11,699 nt of DNA from Thermoanaerobaculia bacterium (GCA_030150965.1 JASLEW010000401.1:1-11699); one strand, 5' to 3'; numbered from the stretch's first letter, positions 1 to 6,531 are shown. The notes: generated from the sequence alone by a model not told the origin. Numbers and translations are program-made.

Positions 1-127
1 AGCGTAGCAGGGACTACGGTGAGGAGGCGGTCGCGGCTGCCGCCTGTCGCGACACTCCCGGCAGGTCGCAACGCCGCCAGGGAGCCGGAGGGCAAGCGAA
101 TACCATACGAACTGGCCGTGCGGGACA
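1..127. other. Edge region with no gene I can support
   Basis: These bases lie beyond the stop of the minus-strand oxygenase. One plus-strand frame is open from the window edge to a TAG at 129-131, which interlocks with the minus-strand TAG at 128-130 in a CTAG. It could be the last ~42 codons of a gene that starts outside the window, but its translation is rich in Arg, Gly and Ala and I recognise nothing in it. A perfect 10-bp palindrome (TGTCGCGACA, 45-54) is present. It is short, and I see no T-run that would make a terminator. Confidence 0.4.
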
Positions 128-820
128 CTAGACCTGGGCCGGGGAGCCCACGTCGAGGATCAGGTGCAGGCGCCCCGCGGAGGGATGCTCGTTGAGGGCG
201 GTGTGGGGGACGTCGACTCGGGTCTGGTAGAGCCGGCCGCGCTCCAGGTGCACGGCAAGCAGCCAGTCCTCCCGCTTCGCATCCAGGCTGTCGGCCCAGG
301 CGAAGAGGTTCTGCGGGGTCGTGATCAGGGGCACGTGCACCCTGGAGGTGACCCCCTCGTAGACGTCGTCGGTATGGAGGGTCCAGGCGAAGCCGGGCAG
401 GTTCCACTGGAGATAGCGGGTGTCCCCCACCGGCGCGCCCAGGAGGGCACCACAGCGGGCGCACAGCTCCTGGAGGCGGTTGAGCGGCCCGGCTCGGGAC
501 TTGAGCAGGAGCAGCACCACGGGGACGGTCGAGAAGTGGACGGTGATCCAGTAGCGCGGGTGCTCGGTCACCTCGAAGCGCTCGTTGCGGACGTCGCCTT
601 CGGCCGCGCGGAACAGCTCCCAGGGATCGGTCACGTCGGTGATCGGCACGCAGACCGACCCGGTGCCCGGGATGTGGGAGGGGATCTCGGCGCCGGATTC
701 CAGGTGCTCGCGCAGGGCCTCGGTGTAGGGCGAGATCTCCGCTTCGAGCTCCCGCAGGTCCGCCTCGCTCCAGCCGATCCGGAGCTCCGCGCAGAGGCTG
801 CCGACGTCGATGGCGATCAT
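128..820 (-). CDS. Fe(II)/2-oxoglutarate oxygenase, Asp/Asn beta-hydroxylase family
   Basis: A soluble 230-aa enzyme that probably hydroxylates an amino acid, a peptide or a small molecule using Fe(II), O2 and 2-oxoglutarate. Numbered from the ATG at 820, the jelly-roll core shows the metal triad H149-x-D151 (LHTDD), the family signature RVHVPL (160-165), the distal H206 and R217 (GRLHLILD), which would bind 2-oxoglutarate. The order and spacing match the aspartyl/asparaginyl beta-hydroxylase family, which includes bacterial free-proline 3-hydroxylases. There is no signal peptide. The reading frame stays open to a GTG at 853 without a ribosome site. The ATG at 820 has GGGGAGG upstream, although 13 nt away, so the start is only fairly sure. 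The gene diverges from the methyltransferase across a dyad also found beside the terpene synthase, which suggests co-regulation. The substrate cannot be read from the sequence. Confidence 0.85.
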   Translation of the reverse strand: MIAIDVGSLCAELRIGWSEADLRELEAEISPYTEALREHLESGAEIPSHIPGTGSVCVPITDVTDPWELFRAAEGDVRNERFEVTEHPRYWITVHFSTVPVVLLLLKSRAGPLNRLQELCARCGALLGAPVGDTRYLQWNLPGFAWTLHTDDVYEGVTSRVHVPLITTPQNLFAWADSLDAKREDWLLAVHLERGRLYQTRVDVPHTALNEHPSAGRLHLILDVGSPAQV

Positions 821-877
821 GGGTCCAGCCCATCCTCCCCGGTCCTGCCCCACGCTAGCGAAGGCGGTCCGGCGCCA

Positions 878-914
878 CTTCTCCCGGATTGCTCGTCCCG
901 CAATGCGGGAGAAG
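878..914. promoter_or_regulatory. 37-bp dyad operator, site A (oxygenase/methyltransferase promoter)
   Basis: An inverted repeat of form CTTCTCC-N4-TTGC-N7-GCAA-N4-GGAGAAG. The outer arms here extend to 9 perfect base pairs (CTTCTCCCG/CGGGAGAAG) and the inner arms to 5 (ATTGC/GCAAT), and 15 of 18 symmetric positions pair. It sits between the divergent oxygenase (start 820) and methyltransferase (start 949). The same layout with the same spacing recurs at 5401-5437, with 26 of 37 bases identical. The natural reading is a binding site for a dimeric or tetrameric repressor or activator. Binding itself is inferred. Confidence 0.75.
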
Positions 915-948
915 CCGCCGCCGGAGCCGGGGTGCTACACCGGTTGCC

Positions 949-1767
949 TTGAACCCGACTCGGCGACAGATCCTCGAACGCAACCGCCTCGAGTACGACG
1001 ACGCGGCCGATCCCTACTGGCGGCTGACGGTCTACGACGCCGTTCACGACGGCTGGTGGTTTTCGAGCATCGGCGGCCGCCGCGCCCTCGACTGGGTGGC
1101 CGGCCGCGCCGGGCTCGGGCCCGGCAGCGAGGTGCTGGAGCTCTGCTCGGGACTGGGGGACGCCTGCCGTTACCTGGCACAGCGCTGCGGTTGCCGGCTG
1201 ACCGGCGTCGAGATCAACCGCCGGCAGGTGGGGAGCGCCCGGCGGCGGCTGGCGCTCGGCAGCCCGGAGCTCCGCCGGCGCGTCCGGCTGGTCCGCGGGG
1301 ACGTCCTCGGGCTCCGCGGCAGCGGCCGTTACGACGTCGTGTACGCGCTCGATTCGCTGATGCTGCTGGCGGACCGCGCGGGGATCCTCGCCACCGCCCG
1401 GGCGCTCCTCCGGCCCGGCGGACATGCCGCCTTCGCGGACGTGCTGGCCGGCCCTGCCTGCACGCCGGAGGTGCGCCGTTTCGTCTGGGAGGAGGACGGC
1501 ATCCTCGGGCTTCCCGACCCCGCGGGGCAGCTGGAGCAGCTTGCCGGAGCCGGCTTCCAGGCGGCCGAGATCCTCGACCGCACCGACCTGGCGGTCGACT
1601 GTTTCGCCCGGGTCGAGGCGGCCTCGGTGGAGCACCGGGAGGAGCTGATCGCGGCCAAGGGGGAGGCGCGCTACAGGAGCTGGCTTGACAATGCCGGCAC
1701 GTACGGGCGTTACTTTCGAGACGGGGCGCTGGTCTATGCCCTGTTCACCGCCCGCTCGCGGCGGTGA
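949..1767 (+). CDS. SAM-dependent class I methyltransferase
   Basis: A 272-aa Rossmann-fold methyltransferase from the TTG start. Motif I is EVLELCSGLGD (about residues 61-71), followed by the acidic ribose-binding residue in TGVEINRRQV. Then come a motif II/III stretch (RGDVLGL, YDVVYALDSL) and LLRPGGHAAFADV, as in the UbiE/sarcosine-dimethylglycine type of small-molecule methyltransferases. The N-terminal segment with DPYWRL and DGWWFSSIGG precedes motif I, a position where substrate-binding helices sit in this group. The frame stays open up to a TTG at 889, but that codon lies inside the dyad at 878-914 and has no ribosome site. I prefer TTG 949 even though its own ribosome site is poor. 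The shared operator with the terpene synthase makes the terpene, or its diphosphate precursor, an attractive substrate. O-methylation of a hydroxylated product is equally possible. Confidence 0.85.
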   Translation: MNPTRRQILERNRLEYDDAADPYWRLTVYDAVHDGWWFSSIGGRRALDWVAGRAGLGPGSEVLELCSGLGDACRYLAQRCGCRLTGVEINRRQVGSARRRLALGSPELRRRVRLVRGDVLGLRGSGRYDVVYALDSLMLLADRAGILATARALLRPGGHAAFADVLAGPACTPEVRRFVWEEDGILGLPDPAGQLEQLAGAGFQAAEILDRTDLAVDCFARVEAASVEHREELIAAKGEARYRSWLDNAGTYGRYFRDGALVYALFTARSRR

Positions 1768-1784
1768 GGCGGCCGCCTCCCGCC
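1760..1784 (+). terminator. Strong hairpin at the methyltransferase stop, no T-run
   Basis: GAGGC-GGCC-GCCTC (1766-1779) is a perfect palindrome that overlaps the TGA stop. It extends outward by GGCGG/CCGCC with a single bulged T at 1765, giving a ten-pair GC stem. No T-tract follows, so this is not a classical intrinsic terminator. It may protect or attenuate the transcript before the membrane-protein gene that starts 30 nt later. Confidence 0.35.
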
Positions 1785-1813
1785 GGCCGTGACGCCCGAG
1801 AGGGGGAGCGCGA

Positions 1814-2233
1814 ATGAGAGGAGGTAGCGTCCTCGCCGTGCTGGCCGGCTACGTGACCACCGCCGTCGCCGTGGTCGCCGCCGACTCCACCCTCGGAGCC
1901 GTCTTCCCAGGCGCCTTCCCGGAGCCGGCCGCGCCCGGAGCCCTCTCGCCCGCGCCCGGCTGGCTGGCGGTCATCCTCCTCTACAGCTTCGTCTTCGCGG
2001 TGGCGGGAGGGTATGTCGCGGCCTGGGTGGCCCGGCGGGCGGAGCGCCGCCATGCCCTGGCCCTAGGGCTCCTGATGGAGGCGCTCACCCTCGCGGAGTG
2101 GTACGCGACACGCGGCCTGCGGCCCACCGGCTACCACCTCCTGCTGGCGCTGCTGCCGATACCGGCGACGCTGCTCGGCGGCCTGCTGCGCGAAGCGAGG
2201 GGCCGCCGCGCCACGCAGGGCGCCTCAGGGTAG
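1814..2233 (+). CDS. Small four-helix membrane protein, unknown function
   Basis: A 139-aa protein with four predicted membrane segments at about residues 4-24, 50-73, 80-97 and 107-125. A Pro/Ala/Gly-rich loop (31-49) separates the first two helices and the tail is short and basic. ATG 1814 is supported by AGGGGGAG five nucleotides upstream. It lies 46 nt after the methyltransferase on the same strand and is probably co-transcribed, unless the intervening hairpin stops transcription. Its last 9 nt overlap the end of the convergent lipoprotein gene. I do not recognise a family. A role in handling a membrane-soluble product would fit the neighbours, but this is only a guess from position. Confidence 0.8.
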   Translation: MRGGSVLAVLAGYVTTAVAVVAADSTLGAVFPGAFPEPAAPGALSPAPGWLAVILLYSFVFAVAGGYVAAWVARRAERRHALALGLLMEALTLAEWYATRGLRPTGYHLLLALLPIPATLLGGLLREARGRRATQGASG

Positions 2234-3808
2234 GAGCTTGCCGGTGACGGTGTGCTTGGCCCGGTAGGCCGCCAGCAGCTCCTGGCCGGTCTCGAGCAGC
2301 TGCCGCGCCTCGGGCGACTGATTCCGCTGCGCCTCCTGCTGGGCGAAGGTCACCGCCCAGACCGCGGTCTCGACCGCCGGCATGCCGAGGCAGTCCGCCA
2401 TGGCGGACTGCAGCTGCTGGCTGCTCACCCCGGACACCATGGCGACGTTGCGGAGCTGCTCGCTGACCACGGGCCCGGGCTCCGATTCGAATCGGCCCGC
2501 TGCCGCGTAGGCCGCGGCCAGGGTGAGCCCCGCCCGGACCAGGAAGTTCCGCGAGAACCGCTCCTCCCCCGGCTTGGCGGCGGGGAGCAGCCGGCGGCGG
2601 TCGTAGAGCTCCACGATCCCGCCGACCGCTTTCTCGGCGAGCTGGACGGCCTGGCGGGGATCGCGCAGCTTGGCCTCCGCGTTGGTGGCACGGATCCACG
2701 CCAGCTCGACCTGGGCCTCGATGTAGTCGGGCGCCTCCTTCAGCGCCTGGTTGAGCTGAGTGACGGCCTGTTCGGCGTCTCCCTGCTGGGCCAGGGCCCG
2801 CGCCCGCTGGAAGCGCGCCTGCGCCGTCCCGGGCACGCCGGCGATCCGCGGCGCGGCCTTGACCGCGGGCTGCGGAGCGCTGCCGAGCGGCCCCGAGGTG
2901 AGCGTGCCGAAGCTCGCCTGCAGCGGCGCGTACGGCTGCTCGATCGCCGGCTCCGCCAGGAAGCCCGAGACGCCCTGGAGGTTGGGATCGGGATCGACGA
3001 TCATGCCGGTGTCGGCCACCAGCTGGCCGGGCTGGCCGTCAGGGCCGGGCGCGAAGACTTTCCCCTCGAGCGTGTTGCCGACGAGATTGAACTGCAGGAA
3101 GTACGAGGTGGTGTTGTTGAAGCCCTGGACCGTGCCTGTCGAGCCGGCCAGCGGCGCGAAGACGCCGAAGTACCTCGCCCGGTCGATCTCGTAGGTGCCG
3201 CCGGCAAAGTCGATCGCAAACCAGTAGAAGTTGTTGCCGAGGTCCCACCGCGCCATCACCCCTTGCCGGCTGACCGATCCGCTGCCGCCCGACCCTCCCA
3301 GGACGTTGACCTGGCCGGTGACCTGGACGTCCCCGAACTGCTGGTTGACCCAGCCGAGCATGGAGATCGCGCCGTCGGCGCGCTGGTAGAAGGTCGTGCC
3401 GTCGGGGTTGGTATTGGGGGTGAGGGCCGGCTGGGTCTCCTGGATCGCGAGCTCGTTCAGGGCCACCCCGGCGCTGGCCCGGCCGGTGGCGGTCTGCCGC
3501 GCCTGCAGCTGCGCCTGGGGCTGGTCGATGGCGAAGTCGGCCGTGGGGCTGGGCGCGAGCAGCAGCGCGCTGAAGCTCTCGAGCTCCATGGTGGTGCCGC
3601 CCGCCTGGTACTCTCCCACCGACTTGACGTCGGCGGGAGTGGGGAAGTCCTCCTCCCAGCCTCCGGCCGGGGGCTGGGTCGCCGGCGTCGCGGACACCTT
3701 GGTCGCCGCGACCGGGCTCCCCGCGCTCCGGCAGGCTGTCAATGCGAACGGCAGGAGCAGAAGCGCGGCAGCGAAACCGGCGGGCAAGGGCAATCGGTTG
3801 CGGAGCAT
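2225..3808 (-). CDS. TPR lipoprotein with a beta-rich central domain
   Basis: A 527-aa exported lipoprotein. The signal peptide ends in a lipobox, L23-T-A-C26, so lipid attachment at C26 is expected. A Pro/Thr/Ala-rich linker follows. Residues about 150-305 form a region rich in aromatic and beta-prone residues (NFYWFAIDF, TTSYFLQFNL, TLEGKVF, ending QASFGTLT). It resembles concanavalin/LamG-like sandwich domains in style, but I cannot assign it. Residues about 325-445 are TPR-like, with A.FQRARALAQQGDAEQAV, then LAWIRATNAEAKLRDPRQAVQLAEKA and LAAAYAAAGRF, a pattern also seen in the 741-aa protein at 7866-10091. ATG 3808 has GAGGAGG six nucleotides upstream. The gene follows the P450 on the same strand after a 141-nt gap that holds a degenerate copy of the cluster dyad, so it may have its own regulated promoter. 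Its function is unknown, and it probably faces the periplasm or cell surface. Confidence 0.88.
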   Translation of the reverse strand: MLRNRLPLPAGFAAALLLLPFALTACRSAGSPVAATKVSATPATQPPAGGWEEDFPTPADVKSVGEYQAGGTTMELESFSALLLAPSPTADFAIDQPQAQLQARQTATGRASAGVALNELAIQETQPALTPNTNPDGTTFYQRADGAISMLGWVNQQFGDVQVTGQVNVLGGSGGSGSVSRQGVMARWDLGNNFYWFAIDFAGGTYEIDRARYFGVFAPLAGSTGTVQGFNNTTSYFLQFNLVGNTLEGKVFAPGPDGQPGQLVADTGMIVDPDPNLQGVSGFLAEPAIEQPYAPLQASFGTLTSGPLGSAPQPAVKAAPRIAGVPGTAQARFQRARALAQQGDAEQAVTQLNQALKEAPDYIEAQVELAWIRATNAEAKLRDPRQAVQLAEKAVGGIVELYDRRRLLPAAKPGEERFSRNFLVRAGLTLAAAYAAAGRFESEPGPVVSEQLRNVAMVSGVSSQQLQSAMADCLGMPAVETAVWAVTFAQQEAQRNQSPEARQLLETGQELLAAYRAKHTVTGKLLP

Positions 3809-3814
3809 CGGATC

Positions 3815-3826
3815 CCTCCTCGGAGG
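3815..3826 (-). promoter_or_regulatory. Ribosome site of the TPR lipoprotein, self-complementary
   Basis: Read on the minus strand this is CCTCCGAGGAGG. The GAGGAGG lies 6 nt before ATG 3808 and fixes the start. The preceding CCTC can pair with the terminal GAGG around a CGAG loop, so the site could be partly masked. The four-pair stem is weak. Confidence 0.55.
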
Positions 3827-3907
3827 TTGAAGGGCCGGGCGGGACCGCAGCGAACCGGTCGCCGGGAGCCCCTGGGGATCGACGCTAGCAGCGCCCCCGC
3901 GCGTGGT

Positions 3908-3944
3908 CTTATCCGGAATTGCTGGTTGCCCGGCGGCAGATCAG
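3908..3944. promoter_or_regulatory. Degenerate copy of the cluster dyad (site C), left half only
   Basis: This stretch has CTTATCC and ATTGCT at the same spacing as the left half of site A, with 15 of the first 19 bases identical. The right half is poor: no GCAA, and 4 of 7 bases in the outer arm. It lies in the gap between the P450 stop (3950) and the lipoprotein start (3808), where a lipoprotein promoter would be. It may be a weak or single-half-site operator. Chance similarity is possible. Confidence 0.35.
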
Positions 3945-3949
3945 CAGCT

Positions 3950-5356
3950 TCAGGCCGGCGGCCGGCGCTCGATCCGCATCCACATCCCGCCGCGCGGCTG
4001 CAACGAGGCCGCGGCCTGCGGCGCTGTCCGGCGCCCGGACGCCGGACGCGGCCGGAACTCCCGGGCGAGCGCCGCCAGGATCAGGGTCGCCTCGACCAAT
4101 GCGAAGCCGGCGCCGATGCACAGGCGCGGGCCGCCGCCGAACGGATAGTAGGCGTAGGGGTGCCGGCCGGCGGCGTGCTCGGGAGCGAAGCGGTCCGGAT
4201 CGAAGGCCCCGGGGTCCGGCCAGAACCGGGGATCCCGCTGGGTGACGTAGGGGGAGAGCGCCAGGTGGGCGCCGGCCGGCAGGCGATATCGCCCCAGCCG
4301 GTCGGGGCCATGGGAGACCCGGAAGAACATCCAGACCGGCGGATACAGCCGCATCGCCTCCTCCACCACCCGGCGGGCGAAGGCCAGCCGCGGCAGGTCG
4401 GCATGGACCGGCGGCCGGCCGCCGAGGGCGGCGTCGAGCTCGGCGTGGAGCCGCGCCTCCATCCGCGGGTGATGGGCCAGCAGATGCCAGGCCCAGGTCA
4501 GCGCCAGGGCCGGCGCCTCGCCGCCGGCGACGATCAGAGTCACCAGCTCGTCGTGGAGCTGGGCCTCGCTCATCCCTTCCCCCGCCTCCGTGCGGGCTTC
4601 GAGCAGCAGGGAGAGGAGGTCGTCTCCGCGCTCGCCGCCCGCCCGCCGCCCGGCGATGGCGCGGCCGACCAGGGCATCCATCCGGCCGCGGGCCGCCTCC
4701 GCCCGGCGCTGGCCGGGAAGGCGCACCGCTTCGGGCAGGAAATAGGTGAAGAAGCGCAGCTGCACGTGCCGCAGGCTCACCGACACCGCCTCCCCGATCA
4801 CCGCCACGTCGGTCGGGCTCAGGCGGTCCCCAAGGGTCGCCCGGCAGATGACGTCGACGGTGAGCGATTGCATCCGCCGCGCGACATCCATCTCCTCGCC
4901 GGTCCGGGCGGCCCGCTCCCAGTCGGCTCGGACCGGCTCGACGGCGGCCGCCATGAGCTCCGCCAGGGCGGCGATCCGCCGGCCGTGGAACGCCGGCTGG
5001 ATCATCCTGCGCTGACCGCGCCAGAAGTCGCCGTCGCTGGTCACCAGCCCGTCGCCCAGCAGGAACCGGGCACGGTGGTTCATCGCCCCCTTCCAGTAGT
5101 TCTCGGGACGGTCGGCGAGGACATGCCGGACGTGATCCGGATGGGTGACGAGGTACAGGCGAGCCGGCCCGAGCCGCAGGCGGACCAGGCCGCCGTGGCG
5201 CTCGGCGGTGCGGGCGCAGAAGCGCAGCGGGTCGGCCAACAGCGACGGCAGGACCCCGACCAGGGGGAAGCCGCGGGCGCTCGCGGGGGGGACGGCGTCC
5301 CGGTCCCCGGCGGCGTGCAGGGGAGGGGCGGCGGCCAGGTGCTCGGTTCCGTGCAA
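3950..5356 (-). CDS. Cytochrome P450 with atypical I-helix
   Basis: A 468-aa soluble bacterial P450 that would oxidise a small molecule, most likely the terpene made by its divergent neighbour. Landmarks are the C-helix W112-RGQ-R116, the K-helix E333-AM-R336, FDPDRF (385-390) and the heme loop F406-GGGPRL-C413-I-G415, with C413 as thiolate ligand. The I-helix reads A277-G-G-E280-A-P-A283. The acidic residue is kept, but the conserved Thr that follows it in AGxET/AGxDT P450s is Ala, then Pro, so the usual acid-alcohol proton-delivery pair is incomplete. The TTG start at 5356 is supported by GAGGAG five nucleotides away. No ferredoxin or reductase is encoded in the window, so electrons must come from partners elsewhere. 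A long open frame on the same strand (3909-5426) is its shadow. Confidence 0.95.
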   Translation of the reverse strand: MHGTEHLAAAPPLHAAGDRDAVPPASARGFPLVGVLPSLLADPLRFCARTAERHGGLVRLRLGPARLYLVTHPDHVRHVLADRPENYWKGAMNHRARFLLGDGLVTSDGDFWRGQRRMIQPAFHGRRIAALAELMAAAVEPVRADWERAARTGEEMDVARRMQSLTVDVICRATLGDRLSPTDVAVIGEAVSVSLRHVQLRFFTYFLPEAVRLPGQRRAEAARGRMDALVGRAIAGRRAGGERGDDLLSLLLEARTEAGEGMSEAQLHDELVTLIVAGGEAPALALTWAWHLLAHHPRMEARLHAELDAALGGRPPVHADLPRLAFARRVVEEAMRLYPPVWMFFRVSHGPDRLGRYRLPAGAHLALSPYVTQRDPRFWPDPGAFDPDRFAPEHAAGRHPYAYYPFGGGPRLCIGAGFALVEATLILAALAREFRPRPASGRRTAPQAAASLQPRGGMWMRIERRPPA

Positions 5357-5361
5357 GGGCG

Positions 5362-5367
5362 CTCCTC
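5362..5367 (-). promoter_or_regulatory. Ribosome site deciding the TTG start of the P450
   Basis: GAGGAG on the minus strand lies five nucleotides from TTG 5356. No in-frame ATG is available near the expected N-terminus, so this site selects the TTG. Confidence 0.7.
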
Positions 5368-5400
5368 GCCCGCAGCCTAGCCCGGCCGCCGGCGCCCGTC

Positions 5401-5437
5401 CTTCTCCTGCCTTGCTCCGCGGGCAAAATCGGAGAAG
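5401..5437. promoter_or_regulatory. 37-bp dyad operator, site B (P450/terpene synthase promoter)
   Basis: This is the second copy of CTTCTCC-N4-TTGC-N7-GCAA-N4-GGAGAAG, with outer arms CTTCTCC/GGAGAAG and inner arms TTGC/GCAA. Both copies are followed by CCG and preceded within a few bases by CCGGCGCC. Its centre, 5419, is exactly 63 nt from the first base of the P450 TTG (5356) and 63 nt from that of the terpene synthase ATG (5482). This symmetric placement suits a regulator that controls both directions. I could not find convincing -35/-10 boxes in this GC-rich gap. Confidence 0.75.
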
Positions 5438-5469
5438 CCGGGGGGCGCGGAGGCGTGCACCATGGCGGC

Positions 5470-5477
5470 AGGGAGAG
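5470..5477 (+). promoter_or_regulatory. Ribosome site deciding the terpene synthase start
   Basis: AGGGAGAG ends four nucleotides before ATG 5482. The frame is open back to a GTG at 5455, which lacks such a site, so ATG 5482 is preferred. Confidence 0.65.
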
Positions 5478-5481
5478 ACCG

Positions 5482-6531
5482 ATGACCCTGTCCGTATCCT
5501 GCGTCGAGATGCCGTTCCCCTACCGCAAGAACCCCTGGCACGCCGGTCTCGCCGGGGCGATGAACGAGGAGATGATCGAGCGCGGCCTGATCCGCCCCGA
5601 CCAGCGCGACTACCACGACGGCTTCAATCTGCTCAACGCCTTCTTCTTTCCCACCGCCCCACCCGCAACCCTGAGGACCGCGGCGCGGATGATCGACTTC
5701 TTCTTCCTCTGCGACGACGTCTACGACACCACCGGCGCCAACGGCCGGGACCTGCCGATGGTCGAGGAGATGCTGCGGACCAACGTGGAGATCCTGCGCC
5801 GGCGCCGGCTGCCGCCCCGCCCCGACGCCCTCAACCGCCTGGTCTACGACGCCATCCAGGACCTTGCCGCCGCCATGCGGGAGCGCCAGCTCGCGCGTCT
5901 CGTGGAGTCGATCGGCGACTACCTCCTCGGCGGCTCGCTGGTCCTGATGGAGCTCTGGGCGCGCGGCGAGGTCCCCGATCCCGCCACCTACGCGCGCATC
6001 CGGCAGAGCGACGTCGCCATGTACCCCACGATCAACGTCAGCGAGTTCGTGAGCGGCCTCGCCCTGCCGGAGGAGATCTTCGGCCACCCGGTCCTCGGCG
6101 CCATGCGCGAGGCCTGCTGCCTCCAGGTGGCGCTCGCCAACGATCTCCTCTCCTATCAGAAGGAGGTGGTCCGCGACCGCTGCCCCTACAACATGGTGGC
6201 GGTGACGGCGCTGCACGAGCGCCTGCCGCTCGACGAGGCGGTGCTCGCCGTGATCGAGCTCGTCAACGGCTCCCTGCGCCGCTTCCTCGAGCAGGAGAGG
6301 CGCCTGCCGGGCTGGGGAGAGGTGGCCGACCGCGACGTCCGCCTCTACGTGCAGGGGATGAAGGACCTGATGGCCGGCAACTGGTACTGGAGCTTCGAGT
6401 CGACTCGTTACAACTCGGCCGATTCGCCGTTTGCCGAGCTGCGCACCACGGCCCAGCTGCTGCGCGACAAGTCGCGGGGCCACCTGGTGACGGAGATCCC
6501 CCGCGCTCGCCGGCGGGCCGTCAGCCGGTGA
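5482..6531 (+). CDS. Class I terpene synthase (cyclase)
   Basis: A 349-aa class I terpene cyclase that would ionise a prenyl diphosphate, probably farnesyl or geranyl(geranyl) diphosphate, and cyclise it. Numbered from ATG 5482, it has the Asp-rich motif D78-D79-VY-D82 (in FFFLCDDVYD) at the end of helix D, and the NSE triad N220-D221-LL-S224-YQK-E228 for the second metal site. The pyrophosphate-sensor Arg is R174, exactly 46 residues before N220 as in bacterial sesquiterpene cyclases. The C-terminal R309-Y310 pair is 81 residues after E228. Length and spacing are typical of a single-domain bacterial enzyme without a fused prenyltransferase. No prenyl diphosphate synthase is in the window, so the substrate comes from central isoprenoid metabolism. 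The gene diverges from the P450 across the shared dyad, and its end overlaps the convergent FAD monooxygenase by 11 nt. The product cannot be predicted. Confidence 0.95.
   Translation: MTLSVSCVEMPFPYRKNPWHAGLAGAMNEEMIERGLIRPDQRDYHDGFNLLNAFFFPTAPPATLRTAARMIDFFFLCDDVYDTTGANGRDLPMVEEMLRTNVEILRRRRLPPRPDALNRLVYDAIQDLAAAMRERQLARLVESIGDYLLGGSLVLMELWARGEVPDPATYARIRQSDVAMYPTINVSEFVSGLALPEEIFGHPVLGAMREACCLQVALANDLLSYQKEVVRDRCPYNMVAVTALHERLPLDEAVLAVIELVNGSLRRFLEQERRLPGWGEVADRDVRLYVQGMKDLMAGNWYWSFESTRYNSADSPFAELRTTAQLLRDKSRGHLVTEIPRARRRAVSR

Noticed and set aside
3..131. C-terminal tail of a plus-strand gene ending at TAG 129-131
   Set aside because: Open for only about 42 codons with compositionally biased translation. 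It cannot be told from a shadow without sequence to the left.
889..948. N-terminal extension of the methyltransferase from TTG 889
   Set aside because: The codon lies inside the inverted repeat 878-914, there is no ribosome site, and the extra residues are Arg-rich and unlike the family. TTG 949 is more credible.
1683..1711. TTGACA as a -35 box inside the methyltransferase gene
   Set aside because: The hexamer is perfect, but no -10-like sequence occurs at 16-18 nt and it lies in coding sequence well before the next gene.
2252..5380. A 1042-codon open frame on the plus strand
   Set aside because: It lies opposite the TPR lipoprotein and the P450, both of which have clear motifs and ribosome sites. 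Its translation is Arg/Gly/Ala-rich with no domain, and it would run through the intergenic gap and the dyad at 3908-3944. It is a GC-rich shadow.
3909..5426. A 505-codon minus-strand frame overlapping the P450
   Set aside because: Same strand but another frame, low-complexity Arg/Pro/Ala translation, and no heme or other motif. The P450 frame carries every landmark.
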